DNA of 64,000 nt from Actinospica durhamensis (GTDB lineage: Bacteria; Actinomycetota; Actinomycetes; Streptomycetales; Catenulisporaceae): assembly GCF_018139695.1 (NCBI RefSeq), contig NZ_JAGSOG010000001.1, positions 1 through 64,000 of the forward strand, in the 5' to 3' direction. The notes below the pieces were generated by a model. That model saw only the letters and a list, made by a program, of their open reading frames with translations, searched no databases and was not told the origin of the DNA. Made by a program: the position numbers and the translations under genes. Numbering within the stretch: position 1 is the first letter of the stretch; each line of letters opens with the position of its first letter. Shown here piece by piece: positions 45,877-55,060 of this stretch.

Positions 45877-46434
45877 ATGGCGGACATCGAAGCGAACACC
45901 CAACCCCCCTCGCCTTTCCGCGGCGAGAACAACGTCATCGTGGTAGGCCCGGACGGCCGCCCGGACGATCAGGAGCCATTGAACGACCAGGCCGAGGACC
46001 CGACCAGCGTGGCCGAGATGGTCGAGCAGCCGGCGAAGGTCATGCGGATCGGCTCCATGATCAAGCAGCTGCTCGAGGAGGTGCGCGCCGCGCCGCTGGA
46101 CGAGGCGAGCCGGGCCAGGCTGGCCGAGATCCACCGCTCCTCGATCGCCGAGCTGGAGAAGGGCCTCGCGCCCGAGCTGATCAACGAACTCGAGCGGCTC
46201 TCGCTGCCCTTCGCCGAGCACGAGGTGCCCAGCGAGGCGGAGCTGCGGATCGCCCAGGCCCAGCTCGTGGGCTGGCTCGAGGGCCTGTTCCACGGCATCC
46301 AGACCGCGCTGTTCGCCCAGCAGATGGCGGCCCGCGCGCAGCTCGAGCAGATCCGCCGGGCCCTGCCGCCCGGTACGGCGGACGCGGGCGAGTACCAGCC
46401 GGGCAAGTCGGGCGCGGCCGGGCCGTACCTGTAA
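45877..46434 (+). CDS. bpa: bacterial proteasome activator Bpa
   Basis: 185 aa. Helical four-helix-bundle core (about 50-150: MRIGSMIKQLLEEVRAAPLDEAS..., GWLEGLFHGIQTALFAQQMAARAQLEQIRRALPPG) flanked by disordered ends, as in mycobacterial Bpa/PafE. The C-terminus ends GPYL, matching the HbYX-type gate-opening motif (Tyr second from the end). Bpa rings open the 20S proteasome for ATP-independent degradation. ATG with GAAAGGA about 9 nt upstream. No proteasome genes lie in the window. Confidence 0.93.
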   Translation: MADIEANTQPPSPFRGENNVIVVGPDGRPDDQEPLNDQAEDPTSVAEMVEQPAKVMRIGSMIKQLLEEVRAAPLDEASRARLAEIHRSSIAELEKGLAPELINELERLSLPFAEHEVPSEAELRIAQAQLVGWLEGLFHGIQTALFAQQMAARAQLEQIRRALPPGTADAGEYQPGKSGAAGPYL

Positions 46435-46500
46435 GAACCCTGTTCGTCGCGGGAGCGCCGGACGCAGCGCGCCGGCGCCGACCCGCCCGTCTACGAGTGC

Positions 46501-46537
46501 GCGGGGACGGGACCCTTGAATCAGGGCCCGTCCCCGC
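46501..46537. terminator. bidirectional terminator after bpa
   Basis: An 11-bp perfect stem (46501-46511 with 46527-46537), a one-base bulge, a further 4 bp and a TGAATC loop, between the stops of bpa and the phosphotransferase-like gene. Confidence 0.85.
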
Positions 46538-46642
46538 GGCGTGGGCGGATGGATAGGCGATGGGACCGGTGGTGCGGGTACGTACACGAACGCGGACGCG
46601 GGCGGCGGCACCGGGCACGGGGAGCGCGGCGCCGACGGCGGG

Positions 46643-47635
46643 TCAGCTCAGGGCGTGCAGGATCTTGTCGTAGTGGTGCGTCCACCAGACGATGAGCGCG
46701 GACTGGTCGGCGAACTGGACGCTCGGGCGCTCGTCGTGCAGGTCGTAGCGCCAGGTGAGCATCCAGAAGTCGGTCAGCCGCTCCCACCACAGCCGGTGCA
46801 GCGCCGCCGGTATCTCGGCGGCCAGCCACGGCCGCTGGTCCAGGTATCCGTGCACGTATTCGCGCACGAGTCCGAGGTCGAGCCGCCCGAACTCGACGAA
46901 GATGATCAACGCCGAGCGGATGAGCTCCTCCAGGCTGGGCGCGAGGCAGAGCCGGTCGAAGTCGACCAGCGCCCGCACCCCGCGCGGGCCGTACATGATG
47001 TTCAGGTCGTGGAAGTCGCCGTGGACCGCCCCGACGGTGAGGTTCACCTCGGGTCCGGGCCGGCGTCCGGCGAGCTCGCGCAGCAGTCCGATCCGTTCGA
47101 GCAGTCGGAACTCCGCGAGCTCGTCCACACCCTCGCGCACGCTGAGCCGGTCTATCCTGGCCAGCAGCCGGTGGGCGGTCTCGCTGGCCCGCTCCGCGCT
47201 TTCGCAGGGCAGGAACAGCGGTTGCGCGATCGGACCGTGCAGCCGGTCGAGCGCGTCGTGCAGGCGGCCGAGCAGGGCGCCGAGCTCCCTGCAGTCGGCC
47301 AGGTCGAGCTTGGAGCCACGCCGGTGATGGCCCTCCACCCAGGGGTAGAGCGCCAACATGCTCTCCCCCTCGCACTGGAGGGTCTCGCCCGCCAGGTCGG
47401 CGAGCGGGGCGGAGACCGGCAGGCCGGCATCGTGCAGCCGGCGGGTGATGTGGTGTTGGGCCCGGATCAACTCCGGGGTCTGGTTGAGATAGTCCTTCAG
47501 GAAGAACTTCCCGCTGTCGGTTTCGACGGTGTAGGCCCGATTCAACAGGCCTTCGGTGAGAGGCCGGATCGCTTGTACTTCAGTGACCCCGTAGCGCTGA
47601 AGCAGCAGCGCGGCCATTGCGAAGGGGCGCGCCAT
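46643..47635 (-). CDS. aminoglycoside-phosphotransferase-fold kinase (CotS-like)
   Basis: 330 aa. KFFLKDYLNQTPELI near 35 (ATP lysine), AVHGDFHDLNIMY near 205 (catalytic Asp) and GVRALVDFDRLCLAPSLEEL (metal Asp) place it in the APH/choline-kinase family; overall arrangement is like spore-coat CotS proteins. No resistance is implied. ATG 47635 is 8 nt behind TACTCT with no ribosome site, hence a possible leaderless mRNA. A GTACGC dyad sits just upstream. Confidence 0.85.
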   Translation of the reverse strand: MARPFAMAALLLQRYGVTEVQAIRPLTEGLLNRAYTVETDSGKFFLKDYLNQTPELIRAQHHITRRLHDAGLPVSAPLADLAGETLQCEGESMLALYPWVEGHHRRGSKLDLADCRELGALLGRLHDALDRLHGPIAQPLFLPCESAERASETAHRLLARIDRLSVREGVDELAEFRLLERIGLLRELAGRRPGPEVNLTVGAVHGDFHDLNIMYGPRGVRALVDFDRLCLAPSLEELIRSALIIFVEFGRLDLGLVREYVHGYLDQRPWLAAEIPAALHRLWWERLTDFWMLTWRYDLHDERPSVQFADQSALIVWWTHHYDKILHALS

Positions 47636-47645
47636 GGGGCTGAGA

Positions 47646-47661
47646 GTACGCGCCAGCGTAC
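47646..47661. promoter_or_regulatory. inverted repeat upstream of the CotS-like gene
   Basis: GTACGC-GCCA-GCGTAC, perfect 6-bp arms, extended by GAGAG/CTCTC with one indel; 10 bp upstream of the start codon, so over the promoter if the mRNA is leaderless. Confidence 0.5.
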
Positions 47662-47759
47662 GCTCTCGACCCCGGTCGCGCGCCCCCACGCAAGGACTCG
47701 AAGAGGACTTTCACCGGACCTCGGGTTTCACCGCGCCCGGTGGAGTGAAAGGTCCAGTC

Positions 47760-49028
47760 TCAGACCGGCTTGAGCAGGTCCACGCCCAGGTAAGGACGCA
47801 GCGCCTCGGGCACCGTGACCGAGCCGTCGGCGAGCTGGTGGTTCTCCAGGATCGCCACGATGATGCGCGGCATGGCGCACAGCGTGCCGTTGAGGGTGGC
47901 CAGCGGGCGCACGCCGGACTCCTCGCGCATGCGCACCGCGAGGCGCCGCGCCTGGAACTCGGTGCAGTTCGAGGTGGAGGTCACCTCGCGGTACTTGCCC
48001 TGGGTCGGGATCCACGCCTCGCAGTCGTACTTGCGCGCGGCCGAGCTGCCGAGGTCGCCCGCGGCCACGTCGATCACCCGGTAGGGCAGCTCGAGCGCGT
48101 CGAGGAACTCCTTCTCCCAGCCGAGCAGCCGCTGGTGCTCCGCGGCCGCGTCCTCGGGCGCGCAGAAGGAGAACATCTCCACCTTCTCGAACTGGTGCAC
48201 CCGGATGATGCCGCGGGTGTCCTTGCCGTACGAGCCGGCCTCGCGCCGGTAGCAGGAGGAGTAGCCGGCGTAGCGCATCGGCAGCCGGTCGGCCGGCAGG
48301 ATCTCGTCCATGTGGTACGCGGCCAGCGGCACCTCGGAGGTGCCGACCAGGTACAAGTCGTCGTCGGCGAGGTGGTAGACGTTCTCCGCGGCCTGGCCCA
48401 GGAACCCGGTGCCCGCCATCGCCTCCGGCTTGACCAGCGACGGGGTGATCATCGGGGTGAACCCGTAGCGCACCGCCTGGGCCATGGCCAGGTTGCACAG
48501 CGCGAGCTCCAGCAGCGCGCCGACGCCGGTGAGGTAGTACTGCCGGGCCCCGCCGACCTTCGCGCCGCGCTCGAGGTCGATGGCGCCGAGCAGGCGGCCG
48601 ATCTCCACGTGGTCGCGCGCCTCGAAGCCCTCGGTGGCGAAGTCGCGGGGGCGCCCGTGCTCCTCGAGCACGACGTAGTCGTCCTCGCCGCCCTCGGGCA
48701 CGCCGGGCTCGACCAGGTTGGACAGGCCGAGCAGCAGCCGGTGCGCTTCCTGGGCCGCCTCGTTCTGGGCGGCGTCGGCGGCCTTGACCTCGGCGGCGAG
48801 CTCGCGGGTGCGGACGAGCAGCGCCTCCTTCTCGTCCTTGGACGCCTGGGCCACCTGCTTGCCCAGACCCCTCTGCTCATTGCGCAGGGCGTCGAAGTGC
48901 ATGGCGGACGATCGACGCAACTCGTCGGCGGCCAGCACCTGGTCGACCAGGGCGGGGTCTTCGCCGCGGGCGCGCTGGGAAGCGCGGGCGCGGTCCGGGT
49001 CTTCGCGCAGGATACGGAGGTCGATCAC
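47760..49028 (-). CDS. serS: seryl-tRNA synthetase
   Basis: 422 aa class II synthetase. N-terminal tRNA-binding coiled coil (about 30-110), then [20 protein letters not shown], the motif 2 region [40 protein letters not shown] (continuing), [12 protein letters not shown] and the motif 3 [20 protein letters not shown] 49028 has no obvious ribosome site but marks the conserved [11 protein letters not shown] start. Divergent from the rhodanese gene. Confidence 0.97.
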   Translation of the reverse strand: MIDLRILREDPDRARASQRARGEDPALVDQVLAADELRRSSAMHFDALRNEQRGLGKQVAQASKDEKEALLVRTRELAAEVKAADAAQNEAAQEAHRLLLGLSNLVEPGVPEGGEDDYVVLEEHGRPRDFATEGFEARDHVEIGRLLGAIDLERGAKVGGARQYYLTGVGALLELALCNLAMAQAVRYGFTPMITPSLVKPEAMAGTGFLGQAAENVYHLADDDLYLVGTSEVPLAAYHMDEILPADRLPMRYAGYSSCYRREAGSYGKDTRGIIRVHQFEKVEMFSFCAPEDAAAEHQRLLGWEKEFLDALELPYRVIDVAAGDLGSSAARKYDCEAWIPTQGKYREVTSTSNCTEFQARRLAVRMREESGVRPLATLNGTLCAMPRIIVAILENHQLADGSVTVPEALRPYLGVDLLKPV

Positions 49029-49105
49029 AGGGCAAACGGTACCGGGTAGGGTGGGGTGATCGGTAATGCGTTCCACGGGTTCCCACCGGCGAGGAGTAAC
49101 AGGTC

Positions 49106-49444
49106 ATGTTCCAGCGCGGTCCCGGCGTCCCCACGGTCGAGGTCGGCGCCCTGTCGGCCGATGCGTACCTGTTGGACGTGCGCGAGCACGACGAGTGGGA
49201 GGCAGGCCACGCCCCCGCCGCGGTGCACCTGCCCCTGAGCGAGCTGATCGCCCGCCTCGACGAGGTCCCGGCCGACCGCGAGGTGCACGTGATCTGCAAG
49301 GTGGGCGGGCGTTCGGCCCAGGCCGTGCAGTTCCTCAACGCGCAGGGCCGGGACACGGTGAACGTGGCCGGCGGGATGCTGGCCTGGGCGGCCGCGGGCC
49401 TGCCGATGCAGGCCGCACCCGGCACCGAACCGTTCGTGGCCTGA
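49106..49444 (+). CDS. rhodanese-like sulfurtransferase domain protein
   Basis: 112 aa, single rhodanese domain: LLDVREHDEWEAGHAPAAVHLPLSEL and the active-site loop VICKVGGRSAQAV with Cys near residue 64. Probably handles sulfane sulfur. GAGGAG 10-15 nt upstream of the ATG. Confidence 0.93.
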   Translation: MFQRGPGVPTVEVGALSADAYLLDVREHDEWEAGHAPAAVHLPLSELIARLDEVPADREVHVICKVGGRSAQAVQFLNAQGRDTVNVAGGMLAWAAAGLPMQAAPGTEPFVA

Positions 49445-49480
49445 TTCCTTCGTTCCGCGCCGGGCGGCGGGCGCCGGCCT

Positions 49481-49518
49481 AGCCGAGGTCCGTCGGCTGA
49501 GCCGAGGTCCGTCGGCTG
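49481..49518. repeat. tandem duplication of a 19-bp hairpin unit
   Basis: Two perfect copies (49481-49499 and 49500-49518) of a unit whose ends AGCCGA / TCGGCT pair as a 6-bp stem. Lies between convergent stop codons (49444 and 49548), so possibly a terminator duplicated by slippage. Confidence 0.7.
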
Positions 49519-49547
49519 ACGGGGCGCTCGGCCGCCGCCGCGTCGGC

Positions 49548-50288
49548 TCAGCGCCCGCGCCAGGTCTCCGGCCGCAGATTCGCCGGGATGCTGCGCGCGG
49601 CCAGGGCCATGGCCACGTCCCGGTACTGCCGTCCGCGGTGCAGCTGCGCGGCGAAGTCGGTGCCGGTGACCCGGTGCCGCAGCGGCACCTCCACCTCCAG
49701 CACCCTGACACCGGCGCGCAGCACGTCGATGGTCAGCCCGGTCTCCACGCCGAAGCCGTAGGCCAGCGGCAGCGCCGCCTCGAACGCCTCCCGGCTCAGG
49801 CAGCGCTGGCCGGAGAGCGGGGCGCTCGCCTCGAAGCCGACCGCGCGCCGGATGCCGTCCCTGGCCAGCTTCACCACGAACCCGTGTCCGCCGCCGGGGG
49901 TGTCCGAGGGCGGCAGGATCGCCACCGTCATCCCGACCTCGCCCGTGCGCACCGGATCGATCAGCCCGCCGGCCGCCTCCGCCGAGTCTTCGAGGTCTGC
50001 GTCGAGCAGCAGCAGGTGCCGCGGCGTGGTGCGCCCGTCCCGGCTCTCGATCGCGGCCAGCGTGCCCGCCCCGGTCTCCAGGGCCGCGCCCTTGCCCCGG
50101 TTGCGGCTGTGGCGCACCACGATCGCCCCGTTCTCCCGGGCGATCCGCGCCGTCGCCCCCTCGTCGCGCGACCCGTCGTCGACCACGATCACCAGGTCCA
50201 CTCCGGGCAGCGATCGTGCCCCCCGCACCGTCGCGCCGATCCGCTCCGCCTCGAGGTAGGCGGGGATCACCACTGCCGTGTCGCTCAT
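49548..50288 (-). CDS. glycosyltransferase family 2
   Basis: 246 aa GT-A fold. VVIPAYLEAERIGATV at the start, VVDDGSRDEGA near 34 and LLLDADLEDSAEAAGG near 92 (a DxD metal motif). No membrane segment, so a soluble enzyme acting on a lipid or nucleotide-linked acceptor such as a polyprenyl phosphate. ATG 50288 has TACACT 8 nt upstream and no ribosome site, so leaderless translation is possible; the longer frame to 50369 is rejected. Confidence 0.88.
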   Translation of the reverse strand: MSDTAVVIPAYLEAERIGATVRGARSLPGVDLVIVVDDGSRDEGATARIARENGAIVVRHSRNRGKGAALETGAGTLAAIESRDGRTTPRHLLLLDADLEDSAEAAGGLIDPVRTGEVGMTVAILPPSDTPGGGHGFVVKLARDGIRRAVGFEASAPLSGQRCLSREAFEAALPLAYGFGVETGLTIDVLRAGVRVLEVEVPLRHRVTGTDFAAQLHRGRQYRDVAMALAARSIPANLRPETWRGR

Positions 50289-50551
50289 GGCAGACGAGTG
50301 TACGGGTACGGTCTTGTCGCGATTCGGTGAATCTACACGCCCAAACGAATGAACCGGGTATCGCTTCACCGCACGATAGGACTAGCATTCTCCTGACGCG
50401 CGATCGAGATCCAGCCCACGTCGCCGGCTCTCGGGTGTCGCGCTCTCGAAGCCACTCCTCTTGACGCAGAGCCTTGATCGATTCCCCGGTCGGCCCTGCC
50501 CGTACCACCCCCTGCCGTAGCACCCGTCACCACCGTGGGAGGGCCAGGCTG

Positions 50552-51178
50552 ATGCCGGGCACGAACGAGAACCGCACCCCGACCCCCGCCGCCTCCGTCA
50601 GCTCGCTGCGACGCGGTCATGTGCGTTCGGTCGCGCTCGCGGCCGCCGTGGTCGGCGTGGTCGTGCTCCCCATCGCCGCGGCCGAGGCCAACCCCTCGCA
50701 CGCCACGAAGCAGGCCTCTGCCACCGGCACCCCGGCCGCCGCCGTGCCCGCCACGGCCAGCGCGATGCTGCCGCAGTACTGCGGCACCGAGCTGTTCGGC
50801 TTCCAGAACAAGGTCTCCGCGCAGGCCTGCGTGGACGACCAGGGCGGCTCGGTCACCGGCACGGTCTACGTCAGCAACGGCACCGGCTCGCAGCTGACCG
50901 TGGTGATCAACCTGGTCTCCTCCACCGCCGGCGGCCCGCAGGCGCAGATGTCCTGCACCGTGGCGGCGGGCGACACCGGCGGCGTGTGCACCACCGACGC
51001 GCTCGCGGACACCGCGGGCACCGGCACCTTCGACGCGATCGCCGAGGCCGCCGAGGTCGGCGCCCCGCTCGCCGACGGCGTGGTGCACGTGGAGTCCGGC
51101 CAGGTCTCCCCGACCGACTCGACCGCGGCCCCCGCCCCGTCCACCTCGGCCGCGCCGTCCGTCTCCCCGGCCGCCTGA
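50552..51178 (+). CDS. secreted hypothetical protein
   Basis: 208 aa. After a short cytoplasmic start comes a signal peptide (about 18-45, SVALAAAVVGVVVLPIAAAEA) with cleavage at AEA. The mature part has four cysteines (QYCGTELFG, AQACVDDQG, AQMSCTVAAG, GGVCTTDA), which could form two disulfides, and a Ser/Thr/Pro/Ala-rich C-terminal tail. No family recognised. GGGAGGG 8 nt before the ATG. Confidence 0.75.
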   Translation: MPGTNENRTPTPAASVSSLRRGHVRSVALAAAVVGVVVLPIAAAEANPSHATKQASATGTPAAAVPATASAMLPQYCGTELFGFQNKVSAQACVDDQGGSVTGTVYVSNGTGSQLTVVINLVSSTAGGPQAQMSCTVAAGDTGGVCTTDALADTAGTGTFDAIAEAAEVGAPLADGVVHVESGQVSPTDSTAAPAPSTSAAPSVSPAA

Positions 51179-51192
51179 GTTCCGCTTCCTCC

Positions 51193-51224
51193 CGCGCCGA
51201 CACCGCTGATCCGGTGTCGGCGCG
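51193..51224 (+). terminator. terminator after the secreted protein
   Basis: Perfect 13-bp stem CGCGCCGACACCG / CGGTGTCGGCGCG with a CTGATC loop, 15 bp past the stop codon. Confidence 0.88.
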
Positions 51225-51264
51225 CGGCTTTCACCTCCGTGTTCCCATCCGTGCGCCCAAGGTA

Positions 51265-51280
51265 GTTACCAACGAGTAGC
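51265..51280. promoter_or_regulatory. candidate TetR operator
   Basis: GTTACCAACGAGTAGC, an imperfect dyad 20 bp before the TetR start. It matches the acyl-CoA dehydrogenase site at 9050-9065 at 14 of 16 positions. Confidence 0.55.
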
Positions 51281-51300
51281 TTCCCGCGTACGCTGGGGGC

Positions 51301-51918
51301 GTGAGCACTGTAGGCGACCGGCAGATCCTCAACGCGGCACGCGCCTGCGTGCTGGCCGCGGGCGTGCACGAGACCACCTTCAACGACATCGCCCGGCGGG
51401 CCGGGGTGAGCCGGATGACGCTCTACCGGCGCTACAGCGATGTCGGCTCCCTCATCAGCGAACTGCTCGGCCGTGAGTTCGCCCGGATCCTGCGCGAGCA
51501 CACCCAGATCCCGCCCGAGGCGCCGCCGGACCCGCGCCCGGCCCGGCAGCGGCTGGTCGAGACGGTGCTCGCGGTGGTCGAGGCGTTCCAGGAGGACCCG
51601 CTGATGTCGCAGGTCCTGGACGCCGAGCCGGAGATCCTGATGCCGTATCTGTTCAACAAGTTCGGCTCCACCCAGCAGATCGCCATCGACCTGCTGGCCC
51701 ACCGGCTCGACGCCGGCCACCGCGACGGCTCGATCCGGGCCGGCTCGGTGGCGGTGCAGGCGCACGCGATCGTGCTCACCGTGCAGTCCTTCATCGTCTC
51801 CGCCAGCGCCAGCGGCCCGGTGCCGGCCGACCGCCTGCGCACCGAGCTCAGCCTCATCCTCGAGGGCTACCTGCGGCCCTGCGCACCGGGAACCGGCGCG
51901 CAGTCGGCAGCCGGCTAG
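51301..51918 (+). CDS. TetR family transcriptional regulator
   Basis: 205 aa. The N-terminal HTH reads FNDIARRAGVSRMTLYRRYSDVGSL (about 24-48); the C-terminal ligand-binding half is helical and unremarkable. GTG start; GGGGG 1-5 nt upstream is a poor ribosome site. The operator-like dyad in its promoter also occurs in front of the acyl-CoA dehydrogenase, so it may control fatty-acid oxidation genes as well as itself. Its stop codon borders palindromic repeat B. Confidence 0.9.
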   Translation: MSTVGDRQILNAARACVLAAGVHETTFNDIARRAGVSRMTLYRRYSDVGSLISELLGREFARILREHTQIPPEAPPDPRPARQRLVETVLAVVEAFQEDPLMSQVLDAEPEILMPYLFNKFGSTQQIAIDLLAHRLDAGHRDGSIRAGSVAVQAHAIVLTVQSFIVSASASGPVPADRLRTELSLILEGYLRPCAPGTGAQSAAG

Positions 51919-52084
51919 GTCGTGTCTTCAAAGGTTCGCCGGGGCCGCGACGCCTGCCACGCACGCTCGCGGCGTTGCCGGACCGCTTACAGACGACCGA
52001 GTATGCGCACGGCCCGGCGCCTTGCGAGCGCACGCGTCAGACGCCGCGGCCTGACCCGACGCCCCTTTGAAGACACTCCCTAGC
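51914..52084. repeat. palindromic repeat element, copy B
   Basis: A 171-bp imperfect palindrome whose outer arms (51914-51935 and 52063-52084) pair at about 20 of 22 positions and include both flanking stop codons (TAG 51916-51918 and CTA 52080-52082). The 127-nt core 51937-52063 is the reverse complement of copy A (25292-25418) with 3 differences. The outer four to six bases of the arms differ from copy A but pair within the copy. No ORF inside. Confidence 0.85.
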
Positions 52085-53036
52085 GCAGCGTCAGCTGGCG
52101 GTTGGTCAGGCCCGAGCGGGAACGCCGCTCGGCGGAGGTCAGCGGCGCGTCGGTGGCGAAGGCGTTGCCCAGCCGCTCCGCCAGCGACGCGGCGGGCGCC
52201 TCCCAGTCGGCGGCCGGCTTGTCCAGCGCCAGGTCCCAGACCACGATCAGCCGGCCGCAGGCGCGCAGCGAGCCGGCGTACTTGCTGCCCTCGCCGAGCC
52301 GCAGCGCGTCGGCCGCGTGCAGCCGGGCCAGCGCGTCGAGCAGCGGCTCCTCGTCCTGTGGCATGACCCAGCGCAGGTGGCAGCGGTCGGCAGAACGGCG
52401 CACCCAGTACGCCGACTCGACCGAGCTCAGCCGCACGGTCGGCTCGATCGCGGCGTTGGCGCGCTCGAGCGAGATGGCCTGGTCGGCGGTGGAGGTGTCG
52501 CTCGGGTCGAACCAGTAGTCGAAGGTGTCGCGCAGATCCAGCTCCAGCGCGGCCTTCGGGTCCACCAGCGAGGCGAGCGGGGGCGTGGAGGGCGGGGCCT
52601 CCTCGAAGTCGAGGGTCTCGCCGGGCGCGGCCGCCAGGGCCCGCTCGAGCGCGTGCGCGAGGTCCCGCGCCGGATCGCCCGAGCTGTTGAGCGTCTGCGC
52701 GGCCACGACCACCTCACCGTCGGCCCGGCGCAGCGCCGGCACCGCGAGCGGGAGCACCGTCGCGAGCGTGGCGGGGCCGGCCGAGGCGTCCAGGAGGGTC
52801 AGCCGCGTCGTCGCGGCCGGAACGAAGGTGTGCAGGGCGATCAGGTCGAGTTCGGCGGCGAACTCGGCGAACGGCCGCGGGTTGAGCGGGACGATCTCGG
52901 CCTGCTCCCGGCCGTGGCAGGCCTTGTAGCGGCGCCCGGATCCACACGGACACGGCTCGCGCCCGCCGACCACCGGGATGGCCTCTCCCTCCGCGAGCTG
53001 GCGCGGACGTGCTGCCGGATGCTGCTTCCTGCCCAT
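52080..53036 (-). CDS. DUF5926 protein with SEC-C zinc motif
   Basis: 318 aa. The N-terminal SEC-C motif PCPCGSGRRYKACHG (about 28-42) is the zinc ligand set found at the end of SecA. The rest matches the actinobacterial DUF5926 family of unknown function (AEFAAELDLIALHTFVPAAT and WEAPAASLAERLGNAF regions). ATG start. Convergent with the TetR gene across repeat B. Confidence 0.87.
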   Translation of the reverse strand: MGRKQHPAARPRQLAEGEAIPVVGGREPCPCGSGRRYKACHGREQAEIVPLNPRPFAEFAAELDLIALHTFVPAATTRLTLLDASAGPATLATVLPLAVPALRRADGEVVVAAQTLNSSGDPARDLAHALERALAAAPGETLDFEEAPPSTPPLASLVDPKAALELDLRDTFDYWFDPSDTSTADQAISLERANAAIEPTVRLSSVESAYWVRRSADRCHLRWVMPQDEEPLLDALARLHAADALRLGEGSKYAGSLRACGRLIVVWDLALDKPAADWEAPAASLAERLGNAFATDAPLTSAERRSRSGLTNRQLTLR

Positions 53037-53100
53037 GACTCACCCTTTGTCCGGTGCGTTGCTGTGACCCGGAAAAGGATAGTGCCGCAGACGGGGTGCT

Positions 53101-53736
53101 TCAGGCGCGATGGGGATAGGTCGGCAGCAGCGGGATGACCTGCGCCGAGGCGGATGAGGTAGAGGTCGGCGGGTTCTTGTGCGGGTTCTTCTGCGGCCCC
53201 TGTTCGGCGAGCGAGGGCAGCGCCGTGAGGGTGCCGGTACTCGCGCCGGGCTGGCTCGCCCGCACGCCGCGTCCCCGGGTACGCCGGCCGGCGTGTCGGG
53301 CGCGCACGATCAGTTCGGCCCACACCGTGTACTCGTCCCCGCTCTCCTCCCGCTGCGAGCCCCAGCGGTCGGCGAGCCGGTCCACGATCTCGAGTCCGCG
53401 CCCGGCCTGGGCCGAGACGGACATGGAGTACGGCTTGGTCACGGGGCGGGTGGTGCCGCCCCCGTCGGTCACCTCGATCCGCAGCAGCCCGTCCCCGGTC
53501 AGGTTCCACGAGACCCGGATCGTGTCGCTGGTCAGAGCCCGCGCATGGCGCAGGGCGTTGGTGACGAATTCGGACAGTATCAGGATGGCGTCGTCGACCA
53601 CCGTGCCCAGGACGTCGCGCTCGCTCAGATCCTGGGCGAGTTTCGCCCGCGCCTGGCGGACACTGACGGACGAGTGTGGCAGGTAAGCCTCGTAAGTGGT
53701 AGGCGCTACTCGGACTGCGGGCATGATCACCCCCAT
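53101..53736 (-). CDS. HATPase_c_2 anti-sigma-like protein
   Basis: 211 aa. ATPase core about 10-130: ILSEFVTNALRHA (N-box, about 52), EVTDGGGTTRPVT (a degraded G1 box) and AGRGLEIVDRLADRWG (G2 box, about 112). A basic Pro/Ser/Thr-rich tail (about 140-211) follows. Typical of the many stand-alone RsbW-like proteins of streptomycetes. ATG 53736 is used; ATG 53724 is possible. Confidence 0.85.
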   Translation of the reverse strand: MGVIMPAVRVAPTTYEAYLPHSSVSVRQARAKLAQDLSERDVLGTVVDDAILILSEFVTNALRHARALTSDTIRVSWNLTGDGLLRIEVTDGGGTTRPVTKPYSMSVSAQAGRGLEIVDRLADRWGSQREESGDEYTVWAELIVRARHAGRRTRGRGVRASQPGASTGTLTALPSLAEQGPQKNPHKNPPTSTSSASAQVIPLLPTYPHRA

Positions 53737-54054
53737 CGACCCCACTTTTCGTCTGAAGAAGCAATCCACCGGGCGGAGCACCGATCCCTCCGCGCTTGCA
53801 TTCACAAGGGATTCGATGCCCTGCGTCCACAGGGTGGAAACGGCGGGCTTGCCCGCGCGGACGGTGCACATGGGGCGCGCGGGCAGCCTTAAGCGCCCCT
53901 TTCGCCGGAAATAAGGCTCTGGTACAAGCGATCGGCGCAGGTGGACGCGGCACATCGGAGCTCGGGGAGATCACCCGGGGTTCCGCTCAAGGACCGGTCG
54001 GGCCCCGAAATATTTGCGAAAGCTCCATGAAAACAAGCACGCGTAACAGGATGC
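53737..54054. other. 318-bp intergenic region
   Basis: Nothing coding is supported; the best minus-strand frame (53889-54071) overlaps the glycerophosphodiesterase stop and lacks a ribosome site. This should contain the promoter of the anti-sigma-like gene, but no clear -10/-35 pair is seen. Confidence 0.5.
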
Positions 54055-54960
54055 TTACTCGGCGTTCCCATGCGAGCGGGTCTCGAGCTCGGCCCGCATC
54101 CGGCGCGGCCGGTTGGTGATCACGGCGTCCACGCCCAGGTCGAGGCAGAGGTCGAAGTCGGCCGGCTCGTCCACGGTCCACACGTGCACCGGCCGCCCGG
54201 CGCGGTGCCAGCGCTCGACACACTCGGGCCGGGTGCGCAGGATCTCCACCGAGGGCCCGGCGATCGCCGCCCCGGCCGGCAACGCGCCGCCGAGGGTGCG
54301 GTACATGAACGGCTCCATCAGAAACACGGTCGGCATGGCGGGCGCCAACCGGTGCACCCGCCGAAGCGCAGCCCGGGAGAAGCTCATCACCCGTACCGGC
54401 GTGGCCGACGCGTCCTGCCCGGGCCGCGGCACCCAGCCGTACTCGTCCAGCATCTCGATCAGCCGACGTTCCACCCGTCCGGCATAGCGCGTCGGGTGCT
54501 TGACCTCGATCGCCAACTCCACCCGCTTCGGATGCCCGGCCGCCAGGTCAAGCAGCCGCCGCAGCGTCAGGACCCTGCTTGCGTCCCGGTCGGGCAGCTC
54601 CACCGGCTCGCCCGCGGCCTCCGCGCCCTCGGTGTCCCGCGCGTCCCCCTGCTCGCCCGCGAAGCCCGGCTCGTCGGCCGGGGCGTGCCAGGAACCGAAG
54701 TCCAGCTCCTCCAGCCGGGCCAGCTCCAGCGCGGAGACCCGGCCGCGCCCGTTCGAGGTCCGGTCCACCCGGCCGTCGTGCACGCACACCAGGTGCCCGT
54801 CCGCGGTGAGCCGCACATCGCACTCGAGCGCGTCCGCCCCCGCCTCGAGCGCGGCGACGTACGCCGCGTACGTGTGCTCGGGTGCCTCGGTCGAGGCTCC
54901 GCGGTGCGCGACGATCTGCGGCGCGGCGGGGGCGATGCGTACAGAAGAGTGGCCCATCAC
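54055..54960 (-). CDS. glycerophosphodiester phosphodiesterase
   Basis: 301 aa TIM-barrel enzyme that splits glycerophosphodiesters into an alcohol and glycerol-3-phosphate. IVAHRGASTEAPEHTYAAY (residues 17-35) gives the first catalytic His and metal Glu; ALECDVRLTADGHLVCVHDGRVDRTSNG adds the Glu-x-Asp and second His; a C-terminal VWTVDEPADFDLCLDLGVDAVITNRP follows the family. No signal peptide, so cytoplasmic. ATG 54960, one of two adjacent ATGs. Confidence 0.93.
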   Translation of the reverse strand: MMGHSSVRIAPAAPQIVAHRGASTEAPEHTYAAYVAALEAGADALECDVRLTADGHLVCVHDGRVDRTSNGRGRVSALELARLEELDFGSWHAPADEPGFAGEQGDARDTEGAEAAGEPVELPDRDASRVLTLRRLLDLAAGHPKRVELAIEVKHPTRYAGRVERRLIEMLDEYGWVPRPGQDASATPVRVMSFSRAALRRVHRLAPAMPTVFLMEPFMYRTLGGALPAGAAIAGPSVEILRTRPECVERWHRAGRPVHVWTVDEPADFDLCLDLGVDAVITNRPRRMRAELETRSHGNAE

Positions 54961-55060
54961 CCCATGCTCTCAATTCCGTCGGAGTGTGACGCCACGCTTG
55001 GGCCCCCCGGGGTAGAAAATGCTCGCGAACTTCCGGCGACGATCAGTGGAGCGAACCACG

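Noticed and set aside
43794-45938. 714-aa minus-strand open frame
   Set aside because: Antisense to the K+ channel and quinone oxidoreductase genes, both well recognised; no motif on the minus strand.
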